Translations under genes and position numbers: made by a program
The notes under the pieces: model-generated
The model's input: the letters and a program-made list of their open reading frames with translations, nothing else
The model's database searches: none
What the model was told of the DNA's origin: nothing
Shown: in pieces, positions 6,957 through 16,828 of the stretch
Position numbering within the stretch: the stretch's first letter is position 1
Layout: each line of letters opens with the position of its first letter
Assembly: GCA_003583745.1 (NCBI GenBank)
Contig: QXPY01000015.1
Span: 42,879-106,878 of the forward strand
DNA from: Rhodocyclales bacterium GT-UBC
GTDB lineage: Bacteria; Pseudomonadota; Gammaproteobacteria; Burkholderiales; Rhodocyclaceae
DNA length: 64,000 nt
Reading direction: 5' to 3'

Positions 6957-8261
6957 ATGGAAGCAACTACTGCACAAGCTAACGAACTCGAACGCCGCGT
7001 CGACCTTTCCATCGCCATCGCCGATGTCGAGAAGGAAATGGATCAGCGCCTGAAGCGCATGGGCAAGAATGTAAAGATGTCCGGCTTCCGTCCGGGCAAG
7101 GTCCCCTTCAGCATCGTCAAGCAGCAGTATGGCGACCAGGCTCGCCACGAAGTACTGTCCGAAGAGCTCGACCGCGTCTTCGGCGAAACCGTGACCGCCC
7201 AGAAAATGCGCGTTGCCGGCTATCCGCGCATCGAACCGAAGACCACGGAAAGCACCACCCACCTCGAGTTCTCCGCCATCTTCGAGGTGTATCCGGAATT
7301 CACGCCGGGCGACATGTCTGCCGCCGAAATCGAGCGCCCGGTATTGGAAGTGACCGCCGCTGAAATCGAAAAGACCCTCGACATCCTGCGCAAGCAACGC
7401 GTTTCCTATGCCGACGCCGACCGCGCCGCCGCCAAGGAAGATCGTGTCGTGATCGACTTCCTGGGCAAGAAGGATGGCGTCGCCTTCGCCGGTGGCCAGG
7501 CCACGGACTACCCGTTCGTTCTCGGCCAGGGCCAGATGCTGCCTGACTTCGAAAACGCCGTTGAAGGCTCCAAGGTTGGCGAAACCAAGACTTTCGACCT
7601 GACCTTCCCCGCCGACTACCACGCCAAGGATCTGGCCGGCCAGACGGTCCAGTTCGAAATCACCGTCAAGCAGGTTCAGGCGCCGGTTCTGCCGGAACTG
7701 GATTCGGCATTCGCCACCAGCATGGGCATCGCCGATGGCGACGTCACCAAAATGAAAGCCGAGATTGAGGCCAACCTGAAGCGCGAAGTGAAGCGCCGCA
7801 TCGAAGCCAAGCTCAAGGACCAGGTCATGGAAGCCCTGATCAAGGCCAATCCGATCTCCGTCCCCGGCTCCCTGGTCGACATGGAAATCCAGCGCCTGAT
7901 GCAGGCAGCCCGCCAGGACATGGAACAGCGCGGCATGAAGATCAAGGATTTCCCGATCCAGCCGGAGTGGTTTGCCGACCAGGCCAAACGCCGCGTGACC
8001 CTTGGTCTGATTCTTGCTGAAGTAGTCAAGACGGAAAAGCTTCAGGCAACGCCGGAACAAGTTCGCAGCATGGTCGAAGACACCGCTCAGAGCTACGAGC
8101 ATCCGGAAGAAGTGATCCGCTGGTACTACGCCCAACCGCAACGTCTGGGCGAAGTTGAAGGTGTAGCGGTTGAGAACAATGTGGTCGAATGGGTCCTGGG
8201 CAAAGCCAAGGTCACCGACAAGGCTGCAGTTTTTGATGAGTTGATGGGTCAGAAGAACTAA
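6957..8261 (+). CDS. tig: Trigger factor, ribosome-associated chaperone
   Basis: A 434-residue trigger factor, which binds the ribosomal exit tunnel and folds nascent chains. The N-terminal ribosome-binding signature SGFRPGKVPFSIV lies at about residues 42-54. The central FKBP-type prolyl isomerase domain (VVIDFLGKKDGVAFAGGQA onward) and a helical C-terminal chaperone domain follow. The start at MEATTAQANELERRV was chosen because AAGGA precedes it and homologues begin there; an in-frame upstream codon would add six residues. A -10-like TAGAAT at 6909-6914 may belong to its promoter. It heads the tig-clpP-clpX-lon block common in proteobacteria. Confidence 0.95.
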   Translation: MEATTAQANELERRVDLSIAIADVEKEMDQRLKRMGKNVKMSGFRPGKVPFSIVKQQYGDQARHEVLSEELDRVFGETVTAQKMRVAGYPRIEPKTTESTTHLEFSAIFEVYPEFTPGDMSAAEIERPVLEVTAAEIEKTLDILRKQRVSYADADRAAAKEDRVVIDFLGKKDGVAFAGGQATDYPFVLGQGQMLPDFENAVEGSKVGETKTFDLTFPADYHAKDLAGQTVQFEITVKQVQAPVLPELDSAFATSMGIADGDVTKMKAEIEANLKREVKRRIEAKLKDQVMEALIKANPISVPGSLVDMEIQRLMQAARQDMEQRGMKIKDFPIQPEWFADQAKRRVTLGLILAEVVKTEKLQATPEQVRSMVEDTAQSYEHPEEVIRWYYAQPQRLGEVEGVAVENNVVEWVLGKAKVTDKAAVFDELMGQKN

Positions 8262-8318
8262 GCTGAAGCATCGTCACAAAACTGACAAACGTCTGAAACG
8301 CAACATACAAGGGCTGAC

Positions 8319-8948
8319 ATGAATATCGACAACGCAAACAACTGGGATCCGCAGGCTTTGGGCCTCGTCCCGATGGTGGTAGAACAGAGCGGACGCGGTG
8401 AGCGCGCGTACGACATCTATTCGCGCCTGCTGAAAGAGCGGGTCATCTTTCTTGTCGGCCCGGTCAACGACGCCAGCGCCAACCTGGTCGTCGCCCAATT
8501 GCTCTTCCTTGAAGCGGAAAATCCGGACAAGGACATCTATTTCTATATCAATTCGCCGGGTGGCTCGGTGACGGCTGGCATGTCGATCTACGACACCATG
8601 CAGTTCATCAAACCGGACGTCTCGACGCTGTGCATCGGCCAGGCAGCCTCGATGGGCGCCTTCCTGTTGAACGCCGGCGCCAAGGGCAAGCGCTTTGCGC
8701 TGCCCAACTCGCGCGTGATGATTCACCAACCGCTGGGCGGCTTCCAGGGCCAAGCCTCGGATATCGCCATCCATGCCAAGGAAATCCTGTCGATTCGCGA
8801 CCGCCTGAACCGCATCATGGCGGAACATAGCGGCCAACCGCTCGAGCGTATCGAAAAGGATACCGATCGCGACAATTTCCTCTCAGCTGCCGAAGCAGCC
8901 GAGTACGGTTTGATCGACAAGGTGCTGACCCGCCGCGAAGCGGCTTAA
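8319..8948 (+). CDS. clpP: ATP-dependent Clp protease proteolytic subunit
   Basis: A 209-residue ClpP, the serine peptidase that forms the double-heptamer chamber used by ClpX and ClpA. The catalytic triad is readable: Ser111 in [11 protein letters not shown], His136 in VMIHQPLGG, and Asp185 in TDRDNF, with the spacing of the E. coli enzyme. The glycine-rich [10 protein letters not shown] loop is conserved. It lies between tig and clpX, 14 bases before the latter, so it is almost certainly co-transcribed with it. Confidence 0.97.
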   Translation: MNIDNANNWDPQALGLVPMVVEQSGRGERAYDIYSRLLKERVIFLVGPVNDASANLVVAQLLFLEAENPDKDIYFYINSPGGSVTAGMSIYDTMQFIKPDVSTLCIGQAASMGAFLLNAGAKGKRFALPNSRVMIHQPLGGFQGQASDIAIHAKEILSIRDRLNRIMAEHSGQPLERIEKDTDRDNFLSAAEAAEYGLIDKVLTRREAA

Positions 8949-8962
8949 CCAAGGAGATTCAG

Positions 8963-10225
8963 ATGTCTAAAGGCGGCCAGGAAAAACTGCTCTACTGCTC
9001 CTTCTGCGGAAAAAGCCAGCATGAAGTGAAAAAGCTCATCGCCGGTCCGTCGGTGTTCATCTGTGACGAGTGCATTGCACTCTGCAACGACATCATCCGC
9101 GACGAGTTGCCCGAAGAAGCTGCGAAGGCCGGTCGCTCGGACCTGCCGACGCCGCGTGAAATCTGCTCGATTCTCGACCAGTACGTTATCGGCCAGGAAG
9201 TTGCGAAGCGCATCCTTGCCGTGGCGGTATACAACCATTACAAGCGCCTGCGCCACACCGCCAAGAATACCGGCGACGTGGAACTGGCCAAGAGCAACAT
9301 CCTGCTCGTCGGCCCGACCGGCTCGGGCAAGACGCTGCTCGCCCAGACCCTGGCCCGCCTGCTCAATGTGCCGTTCGTGATGGCCGATGCCACGACCCTG
9401 ACCGAAGCAGGCTATGTCGGCGAGGACGTCGAAAACATCATCCAGAAGCTGCTGCAGAAATGCGACTACGATATCGAGAAGGCTCAGCACGGCATCGTCT
9501 ATATCGATGAAATCGACAAGATTTCGCGCAAATCGGACAATCCTTCGATCACCCGTGATGTCTCCGGCGAAGGCGTGCAACAAGCCCTGCTCAAGCTGAT
9601 CGAAGGTACCGTTGCGTCGATCCCGCCGCAAGGTGGCCGCAAGCATCCGAACCAGGACTTCGTCCAGGTCGACACCACCAACATCCTGTTCATTTGCGGT
9701 GGTGCCTTTGCCGGACTGGAAAAGGTCATCCGCAACCGCTCCGAAAAGGGCGGCATCGGCTTCGGCGCCGAGGTCAAGAGCAAGGACGACGGCAAGGAAG
9801 TCGGCAAGATTCTGCAGGATGTCGAGCCGGAAGATCTGATCAAGTTCGGCCTGATTCCCGAACTGATCGGCCGCCTGCCGGTCGTCGCCACCCTCAAGGA
9901 ACTCGAGGAACCGGCCCTGGTCCAGATTCTGACCGAACCGAAGAACGCGCTGATCAAGCAGTACCAGAAGCTGTTCAGCATGGAAGACGTTGAACTCGAA
10001 GTCCGCGCCGGCGCCCTTTCGGCCATCGCCAAGAAAGCCCTGGAACGCAAGACCGGGGCACGCGGCCTGCGCTCTATCCTCGAACACGTCCTGCTCGATA
10101 CGATGTATGAACTCCCCGGCATGGAAAATGTCGAAAAAGTCGTCATCGATGAGAACATGATCACCGGCGACACCCCGCCGCTGCTCATTTACGCCGATCA
10201 GCCAAAGGTTTCCGGCTCGAACTGA
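8963..10225 (+). CDS. clpX: ClpX unfoldase, ATPase subunit of ClpXP
   Basis: A 420-residue AAA+ unfoldase. The N-terminal zinc-binding domain shows four cysteines (CSFCGK and CDECIALC). The ATPase core has Walker [13 protein letters not shown] and Walker [11 protein letters not shown], with the pore loop region GYVGEDVE before it. The C-terminal small domain contains [11 protein letters not shown]. It delivers tagged substrates to ClpP, encoded just upstream. The length is normal and nothing is unusual. Confidence 0.97.
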   Translation: MSKGGQEKLLYCSFCGKSQHEVKKLIAGPSVFICDECIALCNDIIRDELPEEAAKAGRSDLPTPREICSILDQYVIGQEVAKRILAVAVYNHYKRLRHTAKNTGDVELAKSNILLVGPTGSGKTLLAQTLARLLNVPFVMADATTLTEAGYVGEDVENIIQKLLQKCDYDIEKAQHGIVYIDEIDKISRKSDNPSITRDVSGEGVQQALLKLIEGTVASIPPQGGRKHPNQDFVQVDTTNILFICGGAFAGLEKVIRNRSEKGGIGFGAEVKSKDDGKEVGKILQDVEPEDLIKFGLIPELIGRLPVVATLKELEEPALVQILTEPKNALIKQYQKLFSMEDVELEVRAGALSAIAKKALERKTGARGLRSILEHVLLDTMYELPGMENVEKVVIDENMITGDTPPLLIYADQPKVSGSN

Positions 10226-10232
10226 GCCGGGA

Positions 10233-10260
10233 CTTGAATTGCGGTTTCCCGCCCCCACTT
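10233..10260 (+). promoter_or_regulatory. Sigma-32-like heat-shock promoter of lon
   Basis: CTTGAAT (10233-10239) and CCCCACTT (10253-10260) are separated by 13 bases. This closely matches the heat-shock sigma-32 consensus (CTTGAAA, 11-16 bases, CCCCATNT). It lies in the 67-base gap between clpX and lon, 33 bases before the lon start. Separate heat induction of lon is known in other proteobacteria. Confidence 0.75.
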
Positions 10261-10292
10261 AGGGGGCACATACCTATTTCAAAGGCTTCGTA

Positions 10293-12707
10293 ATGTCGAA
10301 CCCCAACACGCTCCCGGAAACCGTCGAACTGCCGCTGCTGCCATTGCGCGATGTCGTCGTTTTCCCGCATATGGTCATTCCGCTGTTTGTTGGCCGCCCG
10401 AAATCCATCAAGGCCCTGGAAATGGCCATGGAAGCGGGAAAAAATATCCTGCTGGTGGCACAAAAGTCGGCCGCCAAGGACGAACCGGAACCTGAAGACC
10501 TCTATCGGATCGGCTGCCTGGCCAATATCCTGCAAATGCTCAAGTTGCCCGACGGCACCGTCAAGGTGTTGGTTGAAGGCACGCAGCGCGCCCGCGTCGA
10601 ATCGATCGAAGTCCAGTCTTCGGTCTTCATGGCCACTGCCGTGGCCCTGCCGCAGGCCGCTATCGAAGATCACGAAATCGAAGCCATGCGGCGCGCCGTT
10701 GTCGCCCAATTCGATCAGTTCGTCAAACTGAACAAGAAGATTCCGCCCGAGGTCCTCTCCTCGATTGCCGGCATCGAGGATGCGGGCCGCCTGGCCGACA
10801 CCATCGCTGCCCATCTGCCGCTCAAGCTCGAGCAGAAGCAGGAAGTGCTGGAGATGGAAAGCATCCGCGACCGCATCGATCGCCTGCTCTCCCAACTTGA
10901 ATCGGAAATCGACATCCTGCAGGTCGAAAAGCGCATCCGTGGCCGCGTCAAACGCCAGATGGAAAAGAGCCAGCGCGAGTACTACCTGAACGAGCAGGTC
11001 AAGGCGATCCAGAAGGAACTTGGTGAAGGCGAAGAAGGTGCCGACCTCGAGGAACTGGACAAGAAGATCAAGGCCGCCGGCATGAGCAAGGAAGGCCTAG
11101 CCAAGGCGCAGGGCGAGCTGAAGAAGCTGCGCCTGATGTCGCCGATGTCGGCCGAAGCCACCGTTGTGCGCAATTTCATCGAAACCTTGATCGGCCTGCC
11201 CTGGCGCAAGAAAACCCGCATCAGCAAGGATCTGCGCGAAGCCGAAAAAGTGCTAGATGCCGACCACTTCGGCCTCGACAAGGTCAAGGAACGGATCGTC
11301 GAATACCTCGCCGTGCAACAACGCGTAGACAAGGTCAAGGCGCCGATCCTCTGCCTGGTCGGCCCTCCCGGGGTCGGCAAGACCTCGCTTGGCCAGTCGA
11401 TCGCCAAGGCGACCAATCGCAAGTTCGTGCGCATGGCGCTCGGCGGCGTCCGTGACGAAGCCGAAATCCGTGGTCATCGCCGGACCTACATCGGCTCGAT
11501 GCCAGGCAAGATCCTGACCAGCCTGAGCAAAGTCGGCGTGCGCAATCCCCTCTTCCTGCTCGACGAAGTCGACAAACTCGGCCAGGATTTCCGCGGCGAC
11601 CCGTCGTCCGCCCTGCTTGAAGTGCTCGACCCGGAACAGAACAACACCTTCCAGGATCATTACGTCGAAGTCGATTTTGACCTATCCGACGTCATGTTCG
11701 TCGCCACCGCCAATACGCTGAACATCCCGGCACCGCTGCTCGACCGCATGGAAGTCATTCGTCTCTCCGGCTACACCGAAGACGAGAAGGTGAATATTGC
11801 GATGCGTTATCTGCTGCCCAAGCAGATGAAGAACAACGGCGTCAAGAAGACCGAACTGACGGTTGCCGACAGCGCCATTCGCGACATCGTCCGCTATTAC
11901 ACGCGTGAAGCCGGTGTTCGTGCCCTTGAGCGCGAAATCTCGAAAATCTGCCGCAAGGTCGTCAAGACCCTGGTGCTGAAGAAGCGCGACTCGAAAATCC
12001 TGGTCAACGCCAAGAATCTCGACAAGTTCCTCGGCGTCCAACGCTACAGCTTCGGCATGGCAGAAAAGGAAAACCAGATCGGCCAAGTCACCGGCCTGGC
12101 GTGGACCGAGGTCGGCGGCGAACTGCTTACCATCGAGTGCGCCAATATGCCGGGCAAGGGCAATATCCTGCGTACGGGCTCGCTCGGCGACGTCATGAAG
12201 GAATCCGTCGAAGCGGCACGTTCCGTTGTGCGCGCCCGCTCCCGCCGTCTGGGCATCAAGGATGAAGCCTTCGAGAAGACCGATATCCATATCCACGTCC
12301 CGGAAGGCGCAACCCCCAAGGACGGACCGTCAGCAGGCATCGCCATGACCACCGCCCTGGTCTCTTCCTACACGGGCATTCCGGTTCGCTGCGACGTCTG
12401 CATGACCGGCGAGATCACGCTACGCGGTGAAGTACTGGCGATCGGTGGCCTGAAGGAGAAACTGCTGGCTGCAGTTCGCGGCGGCTTGAAGACCGCTCTG
12501 ATCCCTCAGGAAAACGTCAAGGACCTGACCGATATCCCTGACAACATCAAGAACAAGATCGAAATCGTTCCAGTGAAATGGATCGATCAAGTGCTTGAAC
12601 GCGCCCTGGAGCGCGCACCTGAAGGTCTCCCGGAGATTTCGGAAGCCGACGCCAGTGTCGCTACGACAACCGAACCTGCCTCGACAACGACTTTGCTTAC
12701 CCATTGA
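10293..12707 (+). CDS. lon: ATP-dependent Lon protease
   Basis: An 804-residue LonA protease that degrades misfolded and regulatory proteins. The N-terminal LAN domain begins [17 protein letters not shown]. The AAA+ module has Walker [13 protein letters not shown] and Walker [11 protein letters not shown]. The C-terminal peptidase has the catalytic Ser in [11 protein letters not shown] and the partner Lys in the [12 protein letters not shown] region. Length and domain order are standard. It follows clpX and has a sigma-32-like promoter. A weak stem (CAAGACGG/CCGTCTTG, 12722-12747) after the stop may be its terminator. Confidence 0.97.
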   Translation: MSNPNTLPETVELPLLPLRDVVVFPHMVIPLFVGRPKSIKALEMAMEAGKNILLVAQKSAAKDEPEPEDLYRIGCLANILQMLKLPDGTVKVLVEGTQRARVESIEVQSSVFMATAVALPQAAIEDHEIEAMRRAVVAQFDQFVKLNKKIPPEVLSSIAGIEDAGRLADTIAAHLPLKLEQKQEVLEMESIRDRIDRLLSQLESEIDILQVEKRIRGRVKRQMEKSQREYYLNEQVKAIQKELGEGEEGADLEELDKKIKAAGMSKEGLAKAQGELKKLRLMSPMSAEATVVRNFIETLIGLPWRKKTRISKDLREAEKVLDADHFGLDKVKERIVEYLAVQQRVDKVKAPILCLVGPPGVGKTSLGQSIAKATNRKFVRMALGGVRDEAEIRGHRRTYIGSMPGKILTSLSKVGVRNPLFLLDEVDKLGQDFRGDPSSALLEVLDPEQNNTFQDHYVEVDFDLSDVMFVATANTLNIPAPLLDRMEVIRLSGYTEDEKVNIAMRYLLPKQMKNNGVKKTELTVADSAIRDIVRYYTREAGVRALEREISKICRKVVKTLVLKKRDSKILVNAKNLDKFLGVQRYSFGMAEKENQIGQVTGLAWTEVGGELLTIECANMPGKGNILRTGSLGDVMKESVEAARSVVRARSRRLGIKDEAFEKTDIHIHVPEGATPKDGPSAGIAMTTALVSSYTGIPVRCDVCMTGEITLRGEVLAIGGLKEKLLAAVRGGLKTALIPQENVKDLTDIPDNIKNKIEIVPVKWIDQVLERALERAPEGLPEISEADASVATTTEPASTTTLLTH

Positions 12708-12788
12708 TTTGAAAGGAAAGGCAAGACGGTAGCCCACGCCGTCTTGTCTCCCCTTGCTCCTGCCCCTGTCCTGCCGGCCAAAATCCGC

Positions 12789-12818
12789 TTGACACAAGGA
12801 TTTCGGCAGAGATATAAA
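12789..12818 (+). promoter_or_regulatory. Sigma-70 promoter of hupB
   Basis: A perfect -35 TTGACA (12789-12794) and a -10 TATAAA (12813-12818) with an 18-base spacer lie 53 bases before the HU start codon. Confidence 0.7.
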
Positions 12819-12871
12819 TCCGTCCTCACAAAAATTTGCTGTTTTATTTCATCCATATCGGGGACCCGTAA

Positions 12872-13144
12872 ATGAACAAAACTGAACTGATCGATCAGAT
12901 CGCTGCATCCGCTGAAATTTCCAAGGCAGCGGCTGCCCGCGCCCTCGACGCCACCGTCGCCGCTGTCAAGGATGCCCTCAAGGCCGGTGACACCGTCAGC
13001 CTGATCGGTTTCGGTACCTTCTACGTTGGTGAGCGCGCTGCTCGTACCGGTCGCAATCCGCGCACCGGCAAGACCCTGGAAATCAAGGCCGCCAAGTCGC
13101 CGAAGTTCCGCGCTGGCAAGGGCTTGAAAGACGCCATCAACTAA
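12872..13144 (+). CDS. hupB: DNA-binding protein HU
   Basis: A 90-residue histone-like HU subunit that bends and compacts DNA. It starts [21 protein letters not shown] and contains the [21 protein letters not shown] arm typical of HU-beta, followed by the conserved [16 protein letters not shown] end. It follows lon, as in many proteobacteria, but has its own strong promoter. A tRNA-Val gene begins 9 bases after the stop. Confidence 0.96.
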   Translation: MNKTELIDQIAASAEISKAAAARALDATVAAVKDALKAGDTVSLIGFGTFYVGERAARTGRNPRTGKTLEIKAAKSPKFRAGKGLKDAIN

Positions 13145-13153
13145 TGTGTTATC

Positions 13154-13229
13154 GGGTGCTTAGCTCAGTTGGTAGAGCGTCGCCCTTACAAGGCGAATGT
13201 CGGCGGTTCGACCCCGTCAGCACCCACCA
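13154..13229 (+). tRNA. tRNA-Val (TAC)
   Basis: The sequence GGGTGCTTAGCTCAGTTGG opens the molecule. The anticodon arm CGCCCTTACAAGGCG carries TAC, GGTTCGACCCC forms the T arm, and AGCACCC plus encoded ACCA closes the acceptor stem. It directly follows hupB and may share its transcript. Confidence 0.95.
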
Positions 13230-13250
13230 GATTCCTGCTCAAGGAAAAGC

Positions 13251-13279
13251 AACCCCGCTCCTGTAGCGGGGTTTTTTTT
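13251..13279 (+). terminator. Terminator after tRNA-Val
   Basis: AACCCCGCT, a short loop CCTGT, AGCGGGG and then eight T residues form a strong rho-independent terminator 21 bases after the tRNA. It ends the hupB-tRNA-Val unit; the HDOD gene starts 11 bases later. Confidence 0.9.
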
Positions 13280-13290
13280 GGAAATCAGAC

Positions 13291-14169
13291 ATGACCCACG
13301 ACACCGCTTCGGCAAACGACGACAAGATTGGCGCTGCCCTTCGCAATCAGCGTTTCCAGATGCTCGAAGATATCGCCAAGGAGCTGGCAGGTGACGTCGT
13401 ATTTCCCACCTACTTCGATGCTGTGTTGCGCCTGCGCAAGGCATTGCAAGATCCCAACCATTCGCTGGCCGCAATCAGCGCTGCCATATCCGTCGAACCG
13501 CTGATCAGCGCCAAACTGTTGCATCTGGCCAATTCCGTTGCCTACAATCCCGCCGGCAATCAGGTCGTCGATCTGCAATCGGCGATTGCTCGCCTCGGCA
13601 TCAATGTCGTACGCAGCACCGCGCTTTCCATCGTCATGGCCCAACTCCTTCGCGCCAAGGGAATGGCGGCTTTTGCCGACCTCACTCATCGACTGTGGGA
13701 CCATTCCTTGATGACGGCTGCCGCAGCACGCGTCATTGCCCGCCAGATTCCCCGCATCAACCCTGAAGAAGCCATGCTTGCCGGACTAATCCATGACCTG
13801 GGGGCCTTTTACATGCTCTATCGGGCGACCCAGTACGAGGAATTACGCCAGCGCCCCGATACGGTGAAATACCTGATCATCCAATGGCACGAAAGCATAG
13901 GCGTATCGCTGCTCAATGCACTGGGCCTGCCCGAGGAAATCATTGGCGCCATGGAAGACCATGACCGGATGCGCCAGACTCCCAGCCCGATACGCAATCT
14001 CGCCGAGGTCATCTACGTCGCCAACATGCTGTCTGGCGGACATTTCGAATGGACAATGCAGGACATGCCAACGCCGAACGAAGAATTGGAACAGTTGTTC
14101 GCTCTCTACGGCGACCTGAAACCGGAGATCGAAGCCCAGGTTGCAGAAATGCAGGCCTGCTTCGCCTGA
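13291..14169 (+). CDS. HDOD domain protein
   Basis: A 292-residue protein with an HDOD domain, a catalytically reduced relative of HD phosphohydrolases found in signalling and stress proteins. The domain covers about residues 35-235: LLHLANSVAYNPAGNQV and LAGLIHDLGAFYMLYRA (which keeps an HD pair) are typical, as is GLPEEIIGAMEDHDRM. No receiver, GGDEF or EAL domain is attached. It probably takes part in intracellular signalling, but the target is unknown. It starts right behind the terminator of the tRNA-Val unit, which leaves little room for its own promoter. Confidence 0.85.
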   Translation: MTHDTASANDDKIGAALRNQRFQMLEDIAKELAGDVVFPTYFDAVLRLRKALQDPNHSLAAISAAISVEPLISAKLLHLANSVAYNPAGNQVVDLQSAIARLGINVVRSTALSIVMAQLLRAKGMAAFADLTHRLWDHSLMTAAAARVIARQIPRINPEEAMLAGLIHDLGAFYMLYRATQYEELRQRPDTVKYLIIQWHESIGVSLLNALGLPEEIIGAMEDHDRMRQTPSPIRNLAEVIYVANMLSGGHFEWTMQDMPTPNEELEQLFALYGDLKPEIEAQVAEMQACFA

Positions 14170-14171
14170 AC

Positions 14172-14933
14172 TCAGCCTTTGCGCCCGTGCCCGGTCTTGA
14201 TCTGGGTCGAAGCCAGAATGCCGCGCAGAATGTTGACCTCATCCCGCTCCAGACGACTACGACCAAACAGTCGACGCAATTTGGGTAACAAACGTCCAGG
14301 CTGTTCGGGATTGAAGAACCCGGTTTCCGTCATCACCGCTTCCAGATGCGCGTACAGACCTTCGACTTCCTCATGGCTGGCGGCGGGAGCGACGAATGCC
14401 GTCACTCCCTGACTGGCGACCGGCGGCTTACCCGAGAACGCCGTCATCCGGCACTCGTAGCACAAGACCTGCACGGCCGCGCCCAGATTCAATGAACTGA
14501 AGTCAGGATTGGTCGGAATCGTCACCGCCGCCTGACAATGGAAGATTTCTTCATTGCTCAGCCCCATCGTCTCGTTGCCAAAAACCAGTGCCACCTCGCC
14601 CTGTTCTGCTTCTGCCAGCAGACGGCCAACGCTTTCGCGGGGTTGCCCGATCTCCGGACCGAGGTCACGTTGTCGGGCCGACAAGGCCATCGCGAATCGG
14701 CTTCCTGCCAAGGCTTCGGACAAGGTCCCGGTCACCGTTGCCTGTTGCAGTAGATCGACCGCACCGGTTGCACGGGTATCGGCCTCAGGATCGGGAAACT
14801 GCTTGGGCGCCACCAGGTAGAGCCGTGACAACCCCATTGTCTTCATCGCACGAGCCGCCGCGCCGATATTGCCCGGATGGCTGGGACGACAAAGCACAAC
14901 TCGGATACGAGAAAGCAGGAGTTCGGGGTTCAT
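14172..14933 (-). CDS. trmJ: tRNA (Cm32/Um32) 2'-O-methyltransferase TrmJ
   Basis: A 253-residue SpoU-type (SPOUT) methyltransferase. It starts MNPELLLSRIRVVLCRPSHP and shows the three SpoU motifs: N-GNIGAAARAMKTMG near the start, LVFGNETMGLSNEE in the middle and IPTNPDFSSLNLGAAVQVLCYE near residue 150. TrmJ methylates nucleotide 32 of several tRNAs. It is divergent from suhB, with which it is neighbour in many proteobacteria, and converges on the HDOD gene with only two bases between stops. Confidence 0.92.
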   Translation of the reverse strand: MNPELLLSRIRVVLCRPSHPGNIGAAARAMKTMGLSRLYLVAPKQFPDPEADTRATGAVDLLQQATVTGTLSEALAGSRFAMALSARQRDLGPEIGQPRESVGRLLAEAEQGEVALVFGNETMGLSNEEIFHCQAAVTIPTNPDFSSLNLGAAVQVLCYECRMTAFSGKPPVASQGVTAFVAPAASHEEVEGLYAHLEAVMTETGFFNPEQPGRLLPKLRRLFGRSRLERDEVNILRGILASTQIKTGHGRKG

Positions 14934-14962
14934 AGTGTAAAATCCGGTCTTTAAATATAAAT

Positions 14963-14982
14963 CGGGTGGCCTTGGCCACCCG
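14963..14982. promoter_or_regulatory. Perfect hairpin in the trmJ-suhB divergent region
   Basis: CGGGTGGCC, TT, GGCCACCCG forms a 9-base-pair perfect stem within the 65-base divergent intergenic gap. It would lie in the suhB leader or over promoter elements; the following CTCTTT is a weak T tract. Whether it acts as operator or RNA hairpin cannot be told. Confidence 0.4.
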
Positions 14983-14998
14983 TTAGCTCTTTAAGCCC

Positions 14999-15805
14999 AT
15001 GCATCCAGCCCTGAATATCGCCATCAAGGCGGCGCGCCGCGCCGGCCAGATCATCAACCGCGCTTCGAACGACCTCGATCAAATCAAGGTCGCCAGCAAG
15101 CAACCGAACGATTTCGTCACCGAGGTCGACAAGGCTGCCGAAGCCGCCATCATCGAAACGCTGCAGGAAGCCTATCCGAGCTACGGCATTCTAGCAGAGG
15201 AGTCCGGGCAGACTGCCGGCCAGGGCGATAGTGAGTTCCAGTGGATCATCGATCCGCTCGACGGCACCACCAATTTCATTCACGGACTGCCGCAGTACGC
15301 CGTGTCGATCGCTCTGGCCAAGGGTGGCGTGGTCGATCAGGCGGTCATTTTCGACCCCAATCGCAATGAACTGTTCACGGCCAGCAAGGGTGGCGGCGCC
15401 TTCCTCAACGAACGCCGCATTCGTGTTTCGAAGCGCCTGAAGCTGCAGGGTGCGCTCCTGGGCACGGGCTTCCCGTACCGCATGTTCGATCAGATCGACA
15501 CCTACCTGGCGATTTTCAAGGAATTGGCGCAAAAAACCGCCGGCATGCGTCGCCCGGGTGCCGCCTCGCTCGATCTCGCTTACGTCGCCTGCGGCCGTTA
15601 CGACGGCTTCTGGGAGTTCGGCCTCGCCCCGTGGGATATGGCCGCCGGTGCTTTGCTCGTATCCGAAGCAGGCGGACTGGTCAGCGACATGCGTGGCGAA
15701 GCCAACTATCTGGAGACCGGCAACCTGATCGCGGGCACCCCGAAGGTCTTCGCACCGCTGCTCAACCTGGTCCAGGAAAAGCTACCGGACAACTTCCGCG
15801 GCTGA
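14999..15805 (+). CDS. suhB: Inositol monophosphatase family protein SuhB
   Basis: A 268-residue Mg-dependent phosphatase of the inositol monophosphatase family; in E. coli SuhB also works with Nus factors in rRNA transcription. Signature motif one is [15 protein letters not shown] at about residues 81-95 and motif two is [15 protein letters not shown] near residue 213. The upstream metal-binding ILAEESG is also present. It is followed by a strong terminator and converges with the TPMT gene. Confidence 0.94.
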   Translation: MHPALNIAIKAARRAGQIINRASNDLDQIKVASKQPNDFVTEVDKAAEAAIIETLQEAYPSYGILAEESGQTAGQGDSEFQWIIDPLDGTTNFIHGLPQYAVSIALAKGGVVDQAVIFDPNRNELFTASKGGGAFLNERRIRVSKRLKLQGALLGTGFPYRMFDQIDTYLAIFKELAQKTAGMRRPGAASLDLAYVACGRYDGFWEFGLAPWDMAAGALLVSEAGGLVSDMRGEANYLETGNLIAGTPKVFAPLLNLVQEKLPDNFRG

Positions 15806-15822
15806 TCCGCAACGATCACTCG

Positions 15823-15848
15823 AGAAAAGCGCCTGCGGGCGCTTTTTT
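15823..15848 (+). terminator. Terminator after suhB
   Basis: AAAAGCGCCTGCGGGCGCTTTTTT forms a compact GC stem (GCGCC/GGCGC) with flanking A and T tracts. It ends suhB and, because of its symmetry, can also serve the convergent TPMT gene. Confidence 0.85.
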
Positions 15849-16539
15849 ATTCTGCCGTTCCACCTTGCTGGCTTTGTTTCGGCGTCAGCAAATATACTTT
15901 ATGCTCGACACGGACCTGCCCCCCGGTAGCGGAGTCGGGGTCAGCCTCGAAGAAGCTTTCGACATGCGCCAGATCCATATCGAAGTGCTCGCGGTAAAGC
16001 GTGCTGACTTCCTCGGCTGCGGCGAATTCCTGATCCAGCGACTCCCCCTCCTCCGGCTCCTCGGTGGTCAGCAACATGATCTTGCAGGCAGCCGGCACGA
16101 TACGGCGCAAATGTCCCAGGTAGGCGGCTCGAATGTCTGTTGCCAGCGCGGTCAGCGAAGCACGGTCAAACACCGCTGCAATGTCGCCAAGATTCGCAGC
16201 CGACAACTCGAAAAAATCGCCGCACAAAATAGAGATACGCCCGTTTTCCCAGCAGGTGAAGCGTCCCATCGGGCGCCGCGATGCCTGCATCCTGTTTTCC
16301 TTGAAAAAAGCACGCACGGCCAACGGACTCAGTTCGACACCGATAACACGGTATCCTTGGGCGGCCAACCAAACTATGTCGAGACTCTTGCCGCAAAGCG
16401 GAACAAAGATGGCCGACTCTGCCGGCAAAGCCAGTCTTTCCCAAAAGCGGACCAAGTGCGGATTAACCACCTTCTGATGAAAATCCAGCTTCCGGTCGCG
16501 CCACGACTGTTGCCATAACTCGTTATCTCGGCCGCTCAT
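15847..16539 (-). CDS. tpm: Thiopurine S-methyltransferase family protein
   Basis: A 230-residue SAM-dependent methyltransferase of the bacterial TPMT family, known in other bacteria to act on thiol, selenium or tellurium compounds. The SAM-binding motif FVPLCGKSLDIVWLAAQGYRVIGVELS is at about residues 41-67 and FFELS plus VFDRASLTALATDIR follow. The start MSGRDNELWQQSWRDRKLDFHQ was chosen because GAGGGTAGC precedes it and homologues begin with a Trp-rich WxxxWRxRxxxFH segment; an in-frame start 34 codons upstream looks spurious. Confidence 0.88.
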   Translation of the reverse strand: MSGRDNELWQQSWRDRKLDFHQKVVNPHLVRFWERLALPAESAIFVPLCGKSLDIVWLAAQGYRVIGVELSPLAVRAFFKENRMQASRRPMGRFTCWENGRISILCGDFFELSAANLGDIAAVFDRASLTALATDIRAAYLGHLRRIVPAACKIMLLTTEEPEEGESLDQEFAAAEEVSTLYREHFDMDLAHVESFFEADPDSATGGQVRVEHKVYLLTPKQSQQGGTAE

Positions 16540-16712
16540 GCTACCCTCGCCTTCGTTGTAAATTGACGTCAGGAAATATTCCGATCGAAAAACACAACGC
16601 TTCGCGAGAAGAGGCATGTCAGCCGAAAAGAGGCTCAACATCGAAGCGGAAGTTCGCCCCGAATGCGCTCAGCCTAACACTGAATGCCCCCAGGCAAGTT
16701 ATCGGCATGATT

Positions 16713-16728
16713 TGTCGCATTCTCGACA
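16713..16728 (+). promoter_or_regulatory. NifA upstream activator site for nifV
   Basis: TGTCGCATTCTCGACA is an exact TGT-N10-ACA NifA site. It lies 61 bases upstream of the nifV sigma-54 promoter. Confidence 0.85.
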
Positions 16729-16789
16729 AACAGCCGACACGCCAATAGCCCAACCAGGCAAATCGGATATAAATCAATAGTTTATTGCT

Positions 16790-16805
16790 TGGCACCATCC
16801 TTGCT
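16790..16805 (+). promoter_or_regulatory. Sigma-54 promoter of nifV
   Basis: TGGCACCATCCTTGCT matches the -24/-12 consensus (TGGCAC-N5-TTGCW) exactly. It lies 23 bases before the nifV start. Confidence 0.92.
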
Positions 16806-16828
16806 GATATCCAGCCGAGGAGAATGCC

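Noticed and set aside
6942..8141. 399-residue minus-strand frame opposite tig
   Set aside because: It is a complementary-frame shadow of trigger factor, a common effect of high-GC codon use, and has no recognisable domain.
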